NCBI GenBank assembly: GCA_005792285.1
Contig: SXSI01000008.1
Location: 1 to 47,139 of the forward strand
DNA: 47,139 bases
Direction: 5' to 3'
Origin: Bacteroidota bacterium
GTDB taxonomy: Bacteria; Bacteroidota; Ignavibacteria; UBA10030; UBA8401
Each line of letters begins with the position of its first letter. The stretch's first letter is position 1. Positions 1-9,950 of this stretch are shown here, one piece after another. The position numbers were made by a program, and so were the translations under genes. The notes below the pieces were generated by a model. It did no database searches, was not told the origin of the DNA, and worked only from the letters and a program-made list of their open reading frames with translations.

Positions 1-191
1 GCATAAATTGTATCGAACGCTAAACTTGATTTTCCCGAACCACTAACTCCGGTGATAACTGTAAATTTATTGCGCGGAATTTGTACTGATATATTTTTTA
101 AATTATGAACACGAACGCCCTTCAAAACAATTGGCGGTTTTATAATTGGATTGTCGGTTAACTTTTTCTTCGAAACTCCCTGTCTGCTCAC
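1..191 (-). CDS. uvrA: UvrA excinuclease ABC subunit A, N-terminal fragment
   Basis: Only about 63 N-terminal codons are in the window; the gene runs off the left edge. UvrA is the ATP-dependent damage-sensing subunit of nucleotide excision repair. The visible part reads as a short lead, then [12 protein letters not shown], then the Walker A motif [17 protein letters not shown], which is diagnostic of UvrA. The start chosen is a GTG at 189-191. Upstream in frame there is no ATG before a stop codon at 216-218, so a GTG start is the simplest reading. It lies 19 bases after the phosphatase stop and is probably co-transcribed with it. No clear ribosome binding site is seen. Confidence 0.93.
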   Translation of the reverse strand, partial: MSRQGVSKKKLTDNPIIKPPIVLKGVRVHNLKNISVQIPRNKFTVITGVSGSGKSSLAFDTIY

Positions 192-210
192 AAAAAAATA
201 TTTTACTAAC

Positions 211-1857
211 TTATTTTAGAATCTGATAAAGTATATTCCCCTGATTTCCACTTGTTGAAGAAATTCCAAGAATGTAACTTAGAGTTGGCGCAATATCTGC
301 CGGACTTGAATTAAATGGATAATCTCCTTTTTTAATTCCAACACCATAAAAAAGTACAGGAACATGAGAATCATAATCCCATGGTTCGCCATGATTTGCT
401 CCTTCAGAAAAATCTTTAGTTAAAATCGCCTTACCTACTTGTTTAGATGGTTTATAAGTTCCAACATAATTTGGTGAGAGTTGAAAAAATAAATCTCCAC
501 TTCTCGTTGGATAAAAAGAATTAATTGCTTGCTTTCCAATATTTGTTGAAACTGCTCCCTCTTGTAACTGCTCCGAAGAATAAACTGCTGCAATCCCTTC
601 AAAAGTTAAAAGTGTGTCTGATATAATTTTAGCAGCATCCTCAATTTTAATTTCATGAGATTTTAATGCTTCTCTGTTCAGATAAATGTTATTCCCATTG
701 ATATTTGATAACCATTTCTGACTTGTAGGTAATTTTCCAAAGTTATCTATAAGTACATTTTCAACTGCAGAAATTAATACATCCCAAGGAACTCGTCCTG
801 CATTTGCTAATGGTTTCTTTTCCAAAATAATTTCTGGAATAGGTGCAATTCCATGATCCGCTGAAAGTGAAATCAAAATATTACCAAGTCCAATTTTTTT
901 ATCAAGTACATTAAAAAATTCTTCAAGCTGCCTGTCTGTTCTTATTGTCATATCCATAACTTCGTGACTGTTCGGTCCGAATGTATGGCCGACATAATCA
1001 TTACTTGAAAGTCCAACGCAAAGTAAATCTGTGATTTCATCTTCGCCTAATTTTTCTTCATTAATTAAATTCAATGTGAATTCAAATAAGGATTCATTTC
1101 CAAATGGTGAATTTATTATTTTTACATAACTATCAATTTTATGTGGAAAGGAGCGACTCATGTCTAATGCTATGCTTTCGCCAACAACATCATCATTTCC
1201 CATAAACTCATATTCTTTTTCAGGCAATAATTTCGTCCATCTCTTTCCAACAAACGAAGTTATTTTTCCACTACTATTAAAATTTGAAACCCATTTTGGA
1301 AGATTATTTAAATAATAAGTTGAAGTTGTGAAAACAGATTCCGCGTTCATAAAATATGCAGCATCTGCTAATTTTCCCCCCATTAATATTGCTGAACGAT
1401 CTTTAAATGAAACAGAAAATACTTTGGATTTAAAATTGGATGAAAGTTTTAGTTCATCACCTACAGTAGTTCCATGAAAATTTCGAGGTGAACGAAACTT
1501 GACGCTTGAAATCCCTAAAATCGGATAAATTGTATCTTCAACACAATAGACTTTTTGTTTTGTAATATTATTAAACCATTCATTTGCAATAATACCATTT
1601 ACATTTGCATACGAACCACTCATTAACACAGCATGTCCCGGTCCAGTTTCATTTGATGAATGTAAAAATTTTGAATTATTTAAATTTGCACCATTATCTA
1701 AAAATAATCTAAATCCCCTTTTGCCAAAATGCTTTTCGAATCGTTCTAAATATTCATACCGAAATTGATCGATACTTATGAATACAACTAATTTTGGTTT
1801 CGGTGATGAATTAATAAGACAAGTTGATAGGAATAAAAGTAAAAATATTTTTTTCAT
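211..1857 (-). CDS. PafA-type alkaline phosphatase, exported
   Basis: A 548-residue exported phosphomonoesterase of the alkaline phosphatase superfamily. The start chosen is the ATG at 1855-1857, because it opens a signal peptide ([18 protein letters not shown]) and has AGAGAA just upstream; a longer in-frame start at 1902 would bury that signal. Visible active-site residues are a metal Asp (D30), the nucleophile T71 in ETGPGH, N92 in IIANEW, K152 and R154 in FKDRSAI, metal ligands D287 and H291, and the DH pair of SADHG. The Thr nucleophile with Asn 21 residues later and the K-x-R pair match the phosphate-binding set known from PafA of Elizabethkingia, which favours a monoesterase over a nucleotide pyrophosphatase. 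It probably scavenges phosphate in the periplasm. uvrA follows 19 bases downstream. Confidence 0.85.
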   Translation of the reverse strand: MKKIFLLLFLSTCLINSSPKPKLVVFISIDQFRYEYLERFEKHFGKRGFRLFLDNGANLNNSKFLHSSNETGPGHAVLMSGSYANVNGIIANEWFNNITKQKVYCVEDTIYPILGISSVKFRSPRNFHGTTVGDELKLSSNFKSKVFSVSFKDRSAILMGGKLADAAYFMNAESVFTTSTYYLNNLPKWVSNFNSSGKITSFVGKRWTKLLPEKEYEFMGNDDVVGESIALDMSRSFPHKIDSYVKIINSPFGNESLFEFTLNLINEEKLGEDEITDLLCVGLSSNDYVGHTFGPNSHEVMDMTIRTDRQLEEFFNVLDKKIGLGNILISLSADHGIAPIPEIILEKKPLANAGRVPWDVLISAVENVLIDNFGKLPTSQKWLSNINGNNIYLNREALKSHEIKIEDAAKIISDTLLTFEGIAAVYSSEQLQEGAVSTNIGKQAINSFYPTRSGDLFFQLSPNYVGTYKPSKQVGKAILTKDFSEGANHGEPWDYDSHVPVLFYGVGIKKGDYPFNSSPADIAPTLSYILGISSTSGNQGNILYQILK

Positions 1858-1938
1858 TGAGTTCTCTTTTTTGTATAAAATTTGTTTCGCAATATAATGC
1901 AAGTTTGATTATGGTATAAATAAAAAGATTTATAATTC

Positions 1939-1970
1939 TTGATTAATCAAATGCACTTCGGTATTTTTTG
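1939..1970 (+). promoter_or_regulatory. Candidate Bacteroidota-type promoter of rlmN
   Basis: TTG (1939-1941), a 20-base spacer, then TATTTTTTG (1962-1970), close to the TTG-N19-21-TAnnTTTG pattern of Bacteroidota promoters but with one extra T. The element ends 2 bases before the rlmN ATG, so the transcript would have almost no leader. The -33 part sits inside a perfect palindrome, TTGATTAATCAA (1939-1950), which could bind a dimeric regulator. This is pattern matching only. Confidence 0.35.
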
Positions 1971-1972
1971 GG

Positions 1973-3058
1973 ATGAGTTCTAAGGAAAAAGTCGATTTAA
2001 AGGGATTAACAATCAATAAACTAAAGCAATATATGAAATCCATAGATCAGCCACAATTTCGTGCTGAACAAGTTTTTAACTGGATTCACAAACACAGAGT
2101 TAATTCTTTTTCAGAAATGAAAAATGTACCAAACGATCTTCAAGTGATTTTTACTAAATCTGCAAAAATTGGAAACATAGAAATTTCAAAACATACAAAT
2201 CAAAGTAACGATGGTACAATAAAATTTCTTTTTTCATTGTCAGATTCAACTTCGGTTGAAAGTGTTTTAATTCCACCTCGACCTGAAGCAGTTGATGTAA
2301 ATACAAGATTGACTGTCTGTATATCAACACAAGTTGGTTGTCCACTTGATTGTAAATTTTGTGCAACTGGAACAATTAATTTTAATAGAAATTTAACAAC
2401 AAGTGAAATTGTTGATCAAGTTATCCAACTTCAGAAAATTTCTAAAAAGCCAATTACAAATATTGTTTATATGGGAATGGGTGAGCCATTATTAAATTAC
2501 GATAATGTGATGAGCTCAATTGAATTATTAACTGAACAAAAAGGAATGGGATTTGGTTCAAGTAGAATTACAATTTCAACTGCCGGTTTTGCAGATAGAA
2601 TTAGACAAATGGGAGATGAAAATAGAAAAGTAAAACTTGCTCTTTCACTTCATTCGCTTGTTGATGAAGTTAGAGTACAAATTATGCCGATAACAAAAAA
2701 ATTCTCGGTCAAAGAATTAATTGATTCACTTTTTTATTACCAATCAAAAACAAATAAGAGTTTAATGTTTGAATATATTTTATTTGAAAAAATAAATGAT
2801 CGACTCGAAGATGCAGAGTTACTAACTAAAGTTTGCAAAAAATTAAAAGCAAGAGTAAATATTATTCCATTTCATTCGATTGATTTTACACATCCCGAAG
2901 GATTTGCTAAAACTCTAAAACCTTCATCTCCTGAAAGGGCTTTGGAATTTGTAACAAAATTAAAGCAAAATAAAGTTTTAGTATTTCAACGATTAAGCGC
3001 AGGAATTGATATTGATGCAGCTTGTGGACAGCTTGCATTTACACATTATCAGCAATAA
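1973..3058 (+). CDS. rlmN: Dual-specificity rRNA/tRNA adenine-C2 methyltransferase RlmN
   Basis: 361-residue radical SAM enzyme that methylates C2 of A2503 in 23S rRNA and A37 of some tRNAs. The [4Fe-4S] motif CPLDCKFC is at C123, C127 and C130. The two catalytic cysteines of the family are C116 (LTVCIST) and C351 (DAACGQLA), the latter in the correct C-terminal position. The YMGMGEPLLNY and ALSLHS motifs are also present. Length is normal. It is the first gene of a plus-strand run; adk follows after 9 bases. The ATG is preceded directly by a promoter-like element, so the mRNA may be leaderless. Confidence 0.97.
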   Translation: MSSKEKVDLKGLTINKLKQYMKSIDQPQFRAEQVFNWIHKHRVNSFSEMKNVPNDLQVIFTKSAKIGNIEISKHTNQSNDGTIKFLFSLSDSTSVESVLIPPRPEAVDVNTRLTVCISTQVGCPLDCKFCATGTINFNRNLTTSEIVDQVIQLQKISKKPITNIVYMGMGEPLLNYDNVMSSIELLTEQKGMGFGSSRITISTAGFADRIRQMGDENRKVKLALSLHSLVDEVRVQIMPITKKFSVKELIDSLFYYQSKTNKSLMFEYILFEKINDRLEDAELLTKVCKKLKARVNIIPFHSIDFTHPEGFAKTLKPSSPERALEFVTKLKQNKVLVFQRLSAGIDIDAACGQLAFTHYQQ

Positions 3059-3067
3059 CTTTCAATT

Positions 3068-3733
3068 ATGAAATTAATTTTATTTGGCGCTCCAGGAGTT
3101 GGAAAAGGTACGCAAGCAAAAATTTTAGCAACTCAATATAAAATTCGACACATTTCAACCGGCGATATTTTACGACAAGCAATAAAAGATGGCACACAAT
3201 TAGGAATTAAAGCGCAGCGATTTATGGATGTTGGAAATTTAGTTCCCGACGAAGTTATAATTGGAGTTGTTCGTGAAGGATTGGCCAAACCAATTTATCA
3301 AAATGGATTTATTCTCGATGGATTCCCCAGAACTTTGCCACAAGCTGAAGATTTGGATAAAATATTTCGAACTCTGAATTTTAAGCTCCCTTTTGTATTA
3401 AATATTTATGTTGATGAATCGATTATAATTAGCAGATTGAGTGACAGATATAGTTGTAAAAATTGTTCAAAAGTTTTCAGCCATAAACTTGATGGAGTTA
3501 CTATAAATGATAAATGTATTTCTTGTGGCGGAGATTTATTTCAACGGGAAGACGATAAACAGGAAGCTGTAACGCGAAGATTACAAGTTTATCGCGACTT
3601 AACTGAACCAGTAAAAAATTATTATCAAAAACAAAATTTACTTTACGATGTGGATGGAGATGGCGAAATTGCTGTTGTTCAGAAAAGAATAACTGAACTT
3701 TTAAATAAATTAATTTTTGATGAAAATAAATAA
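3068..3733 (+). CDS. adk: Adenylate kinase, zinc-LID type
   Basis: 221-residue adenylate kinase (ATP + AMP to 2 ADP), cytoplasmic. The P-loop GAPGVGKGT starts at residue 7, the AMP-site motif is DGFPRT at about 84-89, and the long LID domain carries four cysteines (C130, C133, C150, C153) that would bind a structural zinc, as in Gram-positive and many Bacteroidota enzymes. It is 9 bases after rlmN, and its last 14 bases overlap the start of the next gene, which suggests translational coupling. Confidence 0.97.
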   Translation: MKLILFGAPGVGKGTQAKILATQYKIRHISTGDILRQAIKDGTQLGIKAQRFMDVGNLVPDEVIIGVVREGLAKPIYQNGFILDGFPRTLPQAEDLDKIFRTLNFKLPFVLNIYVDESIIISRLSDRYSCKNCSKVFSHKLDGVTINDKCISCGGDLFQREDDKQEAVTRRLQVYRDLTEPVKNYYQKQNLLYDVDGDGEIAVVQKRITELLNKLIFDENK

Positions 3734-4505
3734 ATTAGGTTCTCCAGAAAAACCACTAATTATTGCACATCGGGGATTTTCCGAAATTGCCCCAGAAAAT
3801 TCGATGGCTGCATTCGAATCCGCAGCAAATGCAAAAGTTGATATGATCGAATGCGACGTTCGATTGAGCAAAGATAATAAATTCGTAATTCTTCACGATT
3901 CAAAATTAGATAGAACTACTAATGGAAAAGGTAATCTTCGAACAAAAACATTAAATGAAATTAAAACTTTAAATAATGGTGAATGGTTTTCAAATAAATT
4001 CAGAAATGAAAAATTAGTTACTTTAGAAAAACTTCTCAAGTGGCTACCAAAATCAATAATTTTAAATATAGAATTGAAGCCGGATGTTTTGAGTAGCTCC
4101 GAGGAATCAGCTGAAATTAAACTTGTTGAACTTTTAAATAAATTTGAAATGTCTGAAAGATGTATTGTAACTTCCTTTAATCATAAAAAAATAAAAACTA
4201 TAAAAGAATTAAATTCTAAATTGACAACTGGAATAATTTTTAATCCAATAAAAAATTTTAGGAATTCTCCATCACAACTTTGCAATCGATTTAATGCAGA
4301 TATTTTTATTTGCAACAAACACCAATTACAAAGTGAAGTTGTTGAAGATGCTCACAAAAATAAATATTTAATTTATGTTTACGGTGTTAAATCTGAACGA
4401 GACGTTAATCATGCTTGGCAATTTAAAGTTGACGGAATTATTGCCAATGATCCTCTTTTTGTTAAACAGGCACTTCAGAAAATTAATATACTTTCTTCAA
4501 TTTAA
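3720..4505 (+). CDS. Glycerophosphodiester phosphodiesterase family protein
   Basis: 261 residues, GDPD (GlpQ/UgpQ) fold. It is expected to hydrolyse glycerophosphodiesters to glycerol 3-phosphate and an alcohol. The motifs are HRG at 17-19, PENS, IECDVRLSKD and VILHDSKLDRTTNG, together giving the metal ligands and the catalytic His pair; IELKP and the C-terminal DGIIANDP also fit. No signal peptide is seen, so a cytoplasmic UgpQ-like enzyme is more likely than periplasmic GlpQ. The start is the ATG at 3720, one codon after an in-frame TTG; it overlaps the end of adk by 14 bases. It ends head-on against the cupin gene with a 1-base gap. Confidence 0.9.
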   Translation: MKINKLGSPEKPLIIAHRGFSEIAPENSMAAFESAANAKVDMIECDVRLSKDNKFVILHDSKLDRTTNGKGNLRTKTLNEIKTLNNGEWFSNKFRNEKLVTLEKLLKWLPKSIILNIELKPDVLSSSEESAEIKLVELLNKFEMSERCIVTSFNHKKIKTIKELNSKLTTGIIFNPIKNFRNSPSQLCNRFNADIFICNKHQLQSEVVEDAHKNKYLIYVYGVKSERDVNHAWQFKVDGIIANDPLFVKQALQKINILSSI

Positions 4506-4506
4506 T

Positions 4507-4866
4507 TTATTCGCGATGTGCGGATTCCAAACTAAACGCAGGAATACAAACACACCAATATTCAGCACTTTCATTAAATGGATTTGAGCTTTGCACTCTT
4601 ACACCTTTATTTAATTTAAGCGTTTCCCCTTTTTGTAAAATTAATTCTTCATCATCAACAATAATTTTTATTTTTCCATTTATCATTATTATAATTTCTT
4701 CAAATTCAGGATTTTGAAATGGCTCACTCCAATTTGGAGGTGCATTCATATGTGCAAGACTGTAATTTTTCTCTCCACTAGATGCGAGTCCAAAATGTTC
4801 TTCAATTAATTTTCCATCATTTGTTGGAACAATGAATGGTGAAAATTGTTTAAAATAATTTTTCAT
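4507..4866 (-). CDS. Small cupin-domain protein
   Basis: 119 residues forming a single cupin barrel: the segment FEEIIIMINGKIKIIVDDEE is followed by an LQKGETLKLNKGV turn. The usual cupin metal ligands are not all evident: the first motif lacks the H-x-H pair, so metal binding is doubtful. Function is unknown; relatives are annotated only as cupin domain proteins. The ATG at 4864-4866 lies one base after the fatty acid kinase stop. An alternative in-frame ATG at 4888-4890 would add eight residues and overlap that gene by 23 bases. Neither start has a clear ribosome binding site, and both imply coupling to the upstream kinase. Confidence 0.75.
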   Translation of the reverse strand: MKNYFKQFSPFIVPTNDGKLIEEHFGLASSGEKNYSLAHMNAPPNWSEPFQNPEFEEIIIMINGKIKIIVDDEELILQKGETLKLNKGVRVQSSNPFNESAEYWCVCIPAFSLESAHRE

Positions 4867-4867
4867 A

Positions 4868-6661
4868 TTAGGAATTCTGTAAGTCGTCATTTAAGGATTG
4901 AATAGCAACAGCAATTGCATTTGGTCCAGAGTGAGCACCTAACGCTGGACTGATAGTTGTAAAAATAACATTTTCTCTTCCAGCTATTTCAACAAATATT
5001 TTTTCTAACTCTCTGGCGTTCTCCTCAGCTTTTGCGTGAGCAATCCCAACTCGAAATGGAGTTTTAGGAAGTTTTTTTATAATAAATTTTTTGAATTTTT
5101 TAAATTTATTTTGTTTGCCAAAAGTAAATCCGTCGGCCTTAACCCCATTTTCCGTAAAAGTTAAAATTGGATTCAAATGTAGAAAATCTGCAAGTCTCTT
5201 TTTTGAAGCAGGTAATCTTCCACCACGAACTACAAATTCTAACGAATCAAGTGAAATATAAACTCTGCAATTTAAAATGGATTGTTTGGCAATTTTTAAA
5301 ACTTCTTCAATAGTTTTCTTTTTTCTGATTGTTTCTGAAATTCGCATTGCAATCAATCCCATACCAACGCTTCCATTGAACGCTTCAATCACATTTATTG
5401 GAAAATCTGTAATTCCTTTTGCTGCAGAAACTGCTGACTGATAAGTGCCACTTAATTTACTTGGCAAGTGAAGTGAAATAGCACTTTTATAATGTCCGGA
5501 AAGAAATTGATATTGTCTTCTGAAATCTCCCGGTGTTGGTTGCGATGTTGTCGGATGAATTGGATTTATTTTTAGTTCATTCCAAAATTCATCTATTGTA
5601 ATTGTAACTTTATCAACGTAAAATTTGTCACCAAAATTAAGCCGAACGGGGACCATATGAATATTATATTCATTTAGTATTTCCTCAGGTAAATCACATC
5701 CGGAATCTATTACGAGAGCAATATCGTCGTGGTCTTTGTGAATGTCGGATTGCTGTTTAAGCATGTCGTCTGCTTTTTCATTCGAAATAATTCCATATCG
5801 TTCACAAATTGCAAAAACATTTTTCGGACTATTTGTATGAATATGTAGTTTAATTTTATTTTTTGTTCCACCAAGAATTAAACTATTCCCAAGTTGTGCG
5901 AGTTCCTCTTTTAATTTAACTCGATCAATTTCTATTCCATTTATTAAACATTCAGTACAAAACTGAAATTCTTCCACAACTTCTGGCATGTTGGTAAATT
6001 TATCTTCACTAAAAACATTAACTTGAAAATGTTCAGGGATTTGTCCAGAATCGATGTACTGTTGAATTCCATTCAGCATTTCAACAAATCCTTGTGCGCC
6101 AGCATCAACAACTCCGGCTTTTTTAAGAACCGCAAGTTGATTTGTAGTTTCCTTTAAAGATATTTTTGCTCTTTCCAAAGATTGTTGAAATAAAATTGTA
6201 AAATTATCAAACCGTTTACTTAATCTATTTAATTCATCAACCCAATCTGTAATTGTAGTTAATATTGTTCCCTCTTTTGGTTGAAGTAGTGCATCGTATG
6301 CATAAAGTTTTCCTTTTGCAGCAGCTTTTGCAAAATCTTGAGTCGTAACTCTGCTTATATCATTCAAGCCATCTGCGATGCCAACAAAAAATTGTGCGAG
6401 AATTGCTCCAGAATTTCCACGAGCTCCATCGAGCGCGCTTTCTGCAACAAGCTGGCTCATTTCATTTATTCCGGTATGAATTTGTTTTGAAATTCCCTCT
6501 TGAATTCCTAAAAGTGTAAATGCCATATTTGTTCCGGTGTCGCCATCGGGAACAGGAAATACATTTATTTTATTTAAATAATCTTTATTGGCAATAACTT
6601 GACGAAGTCCCGCAATTAATCCATTTTTGTATCTTATACCATCTAAATAAAGTATTGCCAT
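4868..6661 (-). CDS. Fused DAK2-DegV protein, FakA-FakB-like fatty acid kinase
   Basis: 597 residues. Residues 1-200 are a DhaL/DAK2 ATP-binding domain (VPDGDTGTN at 38-45, ALDGARGNSGA at 76-86). Residues 230-280 match the FakA middle domain, with CTE at 235 and HIHT at 273, positions that in staphylococcal FakA form a zinc site. Residues 313-595 are a complete DegV/FakB lipid-binding domain: DSGCDLP, TTSQPTPGDF, LPSKLSGTYQSA, VRGGRLP, NPIL and the C-terminal GAHSGPNA. In Firmicutes FakA and FakB are separate proteins: FakB presents a fatty acid and FakA makes acyl-phosphate for phospholipid synthesis. Here both halves are on one chain, so the protein may phosphorylate its own bound fatty acid. 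Substrate use is inferred. The cupin gene follows directly. Confidence 0.85.
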   Translation of the reverse strand: MAILYLDGIRYKNGLIAGLRQVIANKDYLNKINVFPVPDGDTGTNMAFTLLGIQEGISKQIHTGINEMSQLVAESALDGARGNSGAILAQFFVGIADGLNDISRVTTQDFAKAAAKGKLYAYDALLQPKEGTILTTITDWVDELNRLSKRFDNFTILFQQSLERAKISLKETTNQLAVLKKAGVVDAGAQGFVEMLNGIQQYIDSGQIPEHFQVNVFSEDKFTNMPEVVEEFQFCTECLINGIEIDRVKLKEELAQLGNSLILGGTKNKIKLHIHTNSPKNVFAICERYGIISNEKADDMLKQQSDIHKDHDDIALVIDSGCDLPEEILNEYNIHMVPVRLNFGDKFYVDKVTITIDEFWNELKINPIHPTTSQPTPGDFRRQYQFLSGHYKSAISLHLPSKLSGTYQSAVSAAKGITDFPINVIEAFNGSVGMGLIAMRISETIRKKKTIEEVLKIAKQSILNCRVYISLDSLEFVVRGGRLPASKKRLADFLHLNPILTFTENGVKADGFTFGKQNKFKKFKKFIIKKLPKTPFRVGIAHAKAEENARELEKIFVEIAGRENVIFTTISPALGAHSGPNAIAVAIQSLNDDLQNS

Positions 6662-6784
6662 TTATAGAATTAAAATAAATTTTTTATTGATGAAGGTTCG
6701 AATTTGAAATAATAATTAATATTTGATTCATATTTTAATTTAACTTTTAATGATAACAATAATCAGCAACTTAATCAATGTTAA

Positions 6785-8854
6785 TTATTTATTAAGATTG
6801 CTTATTAATTTCAATGCTTCCTCAATATCGTTAGTTGGGGATTCACATTTATAATTCGAACAAATGTAAATTGTAGGTTTACCATTTATCATTTTATAAT
6901 CCTTTAGGAATGGAGCGAATTGGGATACCTTATTTTCTCCAGTTTCTGATTTAAATAATATAATTTTATTTGGGATGAATAATTTCTTAATTGATTTTAA
7001 TATTTTTAATACATTTGCGGAAAGATTTTTATCGACAATTACGATTTCAATTTTATTACTTTTATAGTAGTCGAACGAACAGAGGAATTGTGTAAATGCA
7101 GAGGGAGAGTTTTTAATATTATTTGAAAATGAATTAATAAGTAACTCGGAATTTATTTTTAAAACATTTCGTGCTGTAATTTTGTGAAGCCACATCAAAT
7201 TTTGTAAAGCAATTGAATTTCCAGATGGAATTGCACCATCGTAAATTTCTTTTTGCCGCGTAATTAATTGTTCACTATCGGTTGCTGTAAAATAAAAACC
7301 GCCATTCGATTCATCCCAAAAATATTTGAGAACAGTTTCGTTTAAATTTAAAGCTACTTCAAGATACTTCTCTTCGAGAGTTGATTCATAAAGTTCTAAG
7401 AGTCCCCAAATAAAAAACGAATAATCATCTAAGTTTGCATTTATTCCTGCGACTCCATCTCTGTATCGATGCAGCAATCTTCCATTGGAAATCATTTTAT
7501 CTATTATAAAATCAGCAGAATTCTTTGCTGCAATTAAATATTTTTTATCGTTTAATAATATTCCACCTTTTGCAAGAGCAGCAATCATTAGCCCATTCCA
7601 ACTTGTTAATATTTTATCGTCTTTTAAAGGATGGATTCTTTTTTTTCTTTCATTAAATAACTTTTGGCGGGAAAATTCTAAATTATCTGATAATTCATTT
7701 TTTGAAATTTCTTCGATAGGTTTTTCTAAATGTATAATATTTTTTCCATTTTTTTGTTTTGTAAATTCATCTGGATAATTACCTTCTAAATCTATTTTGT
7801 AAACTTTTGCAAATAATTCAGCACTTTCTTCACCAATCGTATTTACAATTTCATCGTAAGTCCAAAGATAAAATTTACCTTCTTCACCTTCGCTATCTGC
7901 ATCTTCTGCAGAATAAAATCCACCAGACGAATCTGTCATATCACGAATTACGTAATTAAAAATTTCTTCAGCACATAATTTAAAATATTTATTTCCAGTC
8001 GATTGTAATGTTTCTACGAATGCGATTGCAAGCATTGCTTGATCGTAAAGCATTTTCTCAAAATGTGGAACTAACCATTTCGAATCAGTCGAGTATCTGT
8101 GATAACCGAATCCAATGTGGTCGCAAATTCCTCCACATTTTATCGATTGTAAAGTTTTTGTTATAATATCGAGTGATCTAATATTTTTTGTCTTTTGATA
8201 ATATCGCAACAAAAATAAAAAATTGTGCGGTGATGGAAATTTGGGATGCGAACCAAATCCTCCATTATTTTCATCAAATCTTTTATTCAGTTGATCGAAT
8301 GCAATTTCAAAAATCGATTCATCAATTGTTTGAGGATTTTTTACAGGAGATCGATTAAAATATTCTAAAATTTTGTTACTTGAAGTTTCAACTTCGTTTC
8401 TTTGTTCTTTCCAAGCTTTACTAATTCTCGGGATCAAATCCATCATTCCAATTCTTCCGTGAATAGAATATTTTGGAAAATAAGTTCCAGCAAAAAATGG
8501 TTTTTTATCCGGAGTTAAAATTAAATTCAATGGCCAACCTCCACTACCGGTTAATATTTGGCAAACTTCCATATAAATATTATCAATATCCGGTCTCTCT
8601 TCTCTATCAACTTTAATTGAAATAAAATTCTCATTCATTAATTTTGCAACTTCATCATCTTCGAATGATTCTCTTTCCATAACATGGCACCAATGACATG
8701 TAGAATAACCAATGGAAAGGAAAATTGGCTTATCCTCAATTTTAGCTTTTTCGAAAGCATCATTATTCCAAGCAAACCAATCCACAGGGTTGTATGCATG
8801 TTGAAGTAGATAAGGACTACTTTCTTTTATTAATTTATTAGTTGATTTAGACAT
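6785..8854 (-). CDS. YyaL/SPATA20-type thioredoxin-domain protein (DUF255)
   Basis: 689 residues. The N-terminal thioredoxin-like domain has the family block [15 protein letters not shown] and a CHWC active site (C53, C56), then GGWPLN and GTYFP. The remaining 500 residues resemble an alpha/alpha toroid like that of glycosyl-hydrolase-fold enzymes, with [22 protein letters not shown] and [13 protein letters not shown]. It is a widespread family without an established reaction in bacteria. The start is the ATG at 8852-8854, which gives the family N-terminus MSKSTNKL; an upstream ATG at 8878 adds eight untypical residues. It lies 36 bases after acpS. The 123 bases between it and the kinase gene (6662-6784) are very AT-rich and show no gene. 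Confidence 0.88.
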   Translation of the reverse strand: MSKSTNKLIKESSPYLLQHAYNPVDWFAWNNDAFEKAKIEDKPIFLSIGYSTCHWCHVMERESFEDDEVAKLMNENFISIKVDREERPDIDNIYMEVCQILTGSGGWPLNLILTPDKKPFFAGTYFPKYSIHGRIGMMDLIPRISKAWKEQRNEVETSSNKILEYFNRSPVKNPQTIDESIFEIAFDQLNKRFDENNGGFGSHPKFPSPHNFLFLLRYYQKTKNIRSLDIITKTLQSIKCGGICDHIGFGYHRYSTDSKWLVPHFEKMLYDQAMLAIAFVETLQSTGNKYFKLCAEEIFNYVIRDMTDSSGGFYSAEDADSEGEEGKFYLWTYDEIVNTIGEESAELFAKVYKIDLEGNYPDEFTKQKNGKNIIHLEKPIEEISKNELSDNLEFSRQKLFNERKKRIHPLKDDKILTSWNGLMIAALAKGGILLNDKKYLIAAKNSADFIIDKMISNGRLLHRYRDGVAGINANLDDYSFFIWGLLELYESTLEEKYLEVALNLNETVLKYFWDESNGGFYFTATDSEQLITRQKEIYDGAIPSGNSIALQNLMWLHKITARNVLKINSELLINSFSNNIKNSPSAFTQFLCSFDYYKSNKIEIVIVDKNLSANVLKILKSIKKLFIPNKIILFKSETGENKVSQFAPFLKDYKMINGKPTIYICSNYKCESPTNDIEEALKLISNLNK

Positions 8855-8890
8855 GTTAATTACTAAAATAGTAATCACAAAAAGATAACT

Positions 8891-9268
8891 TTACTTCGTT
8901 GGCTCTTCAATTACAACTACAGCAAGTGCATGATCGGCGGTATGTGTTAGAGTTAGAAAAATTTCAGATTGTTTTAATTCATTTTTAAAAAATCCAGTAT
9001 AATTAATTGCTGGCTTTCCAGATGGATGCCGAGTTACTTCAACATCTTTCCAACTAAATTTATACATTATACCTGTACCAAGTGCTTTGCTAAATGCTTC
9101 TTTTGCTGCGAATCTTGCAGCGTAATGTTGCGCAGAATGAGGTTTACGACTACAATAAAGTTGCTCTCCTTTTGTAAAAATTCTATTTAAAAATTGTTTA
9201 CCGTAATTATTAATTGTTTTTTGAATTCTTCCAACTTCAATAAAATCAACTCCAATTCCTTTTATCAT
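8891..9268 (-). CDS. acpS: Holo-[acyl-carrier-protein] synthase
   Basis: 125 residues. It transfers 4'-phosphopantetheine from CoA to acyl carrier protein, activating fatty acid synthesis. The motifs GVDFIEV (Mg ligand D8) and RFAAKEAFSKALGTG (Mg ligand E57) are intact, as is the C-terminal LTHTADHALAVVV strand. Length is typical for the trimeric AcpS type. It sits one base after the HAD gene, in the middle of the long minus-strand run, so expression is probably shared with the neighbours. Confidence 0.96.
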   Translation of the reverse strand: MIKGIGVDFIEVGRIQKTINNYGKQFLNRIFTKGEQLYCSRKPHSAQHYAARFAAKEAFSKALGTGIMYKFSWKDVEVTRHPSGKPAINYTGFFKNELKQSEIFLTLTHTADHALAVVVIEEPTK

Positions 9269-9269
9269 T

Positions 9270-9950
9270 TTATGAATTTAAAGTTTTAACAATTTTTAAT
9301 ATTTCACTAATATCATTTACTTCGTAATCAGCATGCGATTCAATTGTTCCAAAAGTATCGCCATATTTTGCAAAAATAGTTTTCATTCCAACTTTTGAAG
9401 CACCAACAACATCTCTGTCAGCCCAATCTCCAATCATTAAAGATTCTTCAGCGTTAACTTTTAATTCACTCAAAGCTTTTTTAAAAGGTGCTGGATGAGG
9501 TTTTCTTTTTCCCGTATCATCAAAAGTTACAACCACATCGAAAATTTGATGAAGATTTAAATAAGTAAGTCGAAGCCACGCTTCACGAGAAGGTGCATCT
9601 GAAACGACTGCAAGTTTAATTCCATTTTTGGTTAATGTAATAAGTGTTGAATAAACATGCGGATATAAAACTAATGCGGCTTCTCTTTCTCTTCGATATG
9701 CAATTATTCCTGCAGATAGAATTTTATAATCAACTTTTTTAAATTTGCTATAAAGAAGTTCATCGAATACATTTTGAAATTCCATTCCCTTCTCTTTGTA
9801 AATAACATTTATTCTACTTTGAATTTCCTGATAGGTTAAATTTAATCCGGCATCGATCATGGCATTAGTTGCCGCAGAAATAGATTGCTTTTTCATTTTC
9901 ATAAAGTCAACCAAAGTATTATCCAAATCAAAAACTACTGCTTTAATCAT
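9270..9950 (-). CDS. HAD superfamily hydrolase, subfamily IA
   Basis: 226 residues with all four HAD motifs. Motif I is FDLDNTLVDF (nucleophile D8, acid D10), motif II the Ser of VVSDAPSREAW, motif III the Lys in GKRKPHPAPF, and motif IV IGDWADRDVVGA. The helical cap between residues 15 and 90 places it in subfamily IA, with phosphoglycolate phosphatase-like enzymes. The substrate cannot be read from sequence. Its ATG overlaps the stop of the preceding 88-codon gene by four bases (ATGA), a strong sign of coupling, and acpS begins one base after its stop. Confidence 0.88.
   Translation of the reverse strand: MIKAVVFDLDNTLVDFMKMKKQSISAATNAMIDAGLNLTYQEIQSRINVIYKEKGMEFQNVFDELLYSKFKKVDYKILSAGIIAYRREREAALVLYPHVYSTLITLTKNGIKLAVVSDAPSREAWLRLTYLNLHQIFDVVVTFDDTGKRKPHPAPFKKALSELKVNAEESLMIGDWADRDVVGASKVGMKTIFAKYGDTFGTIESHADYEVNDISEILKIVKTLNS

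Noticed and set aside
1939-1950. An Fnr box at the rlmN promoter
   Set aside because: Fnr sites have four bases between TTGAT and ATCAA; here there are two.
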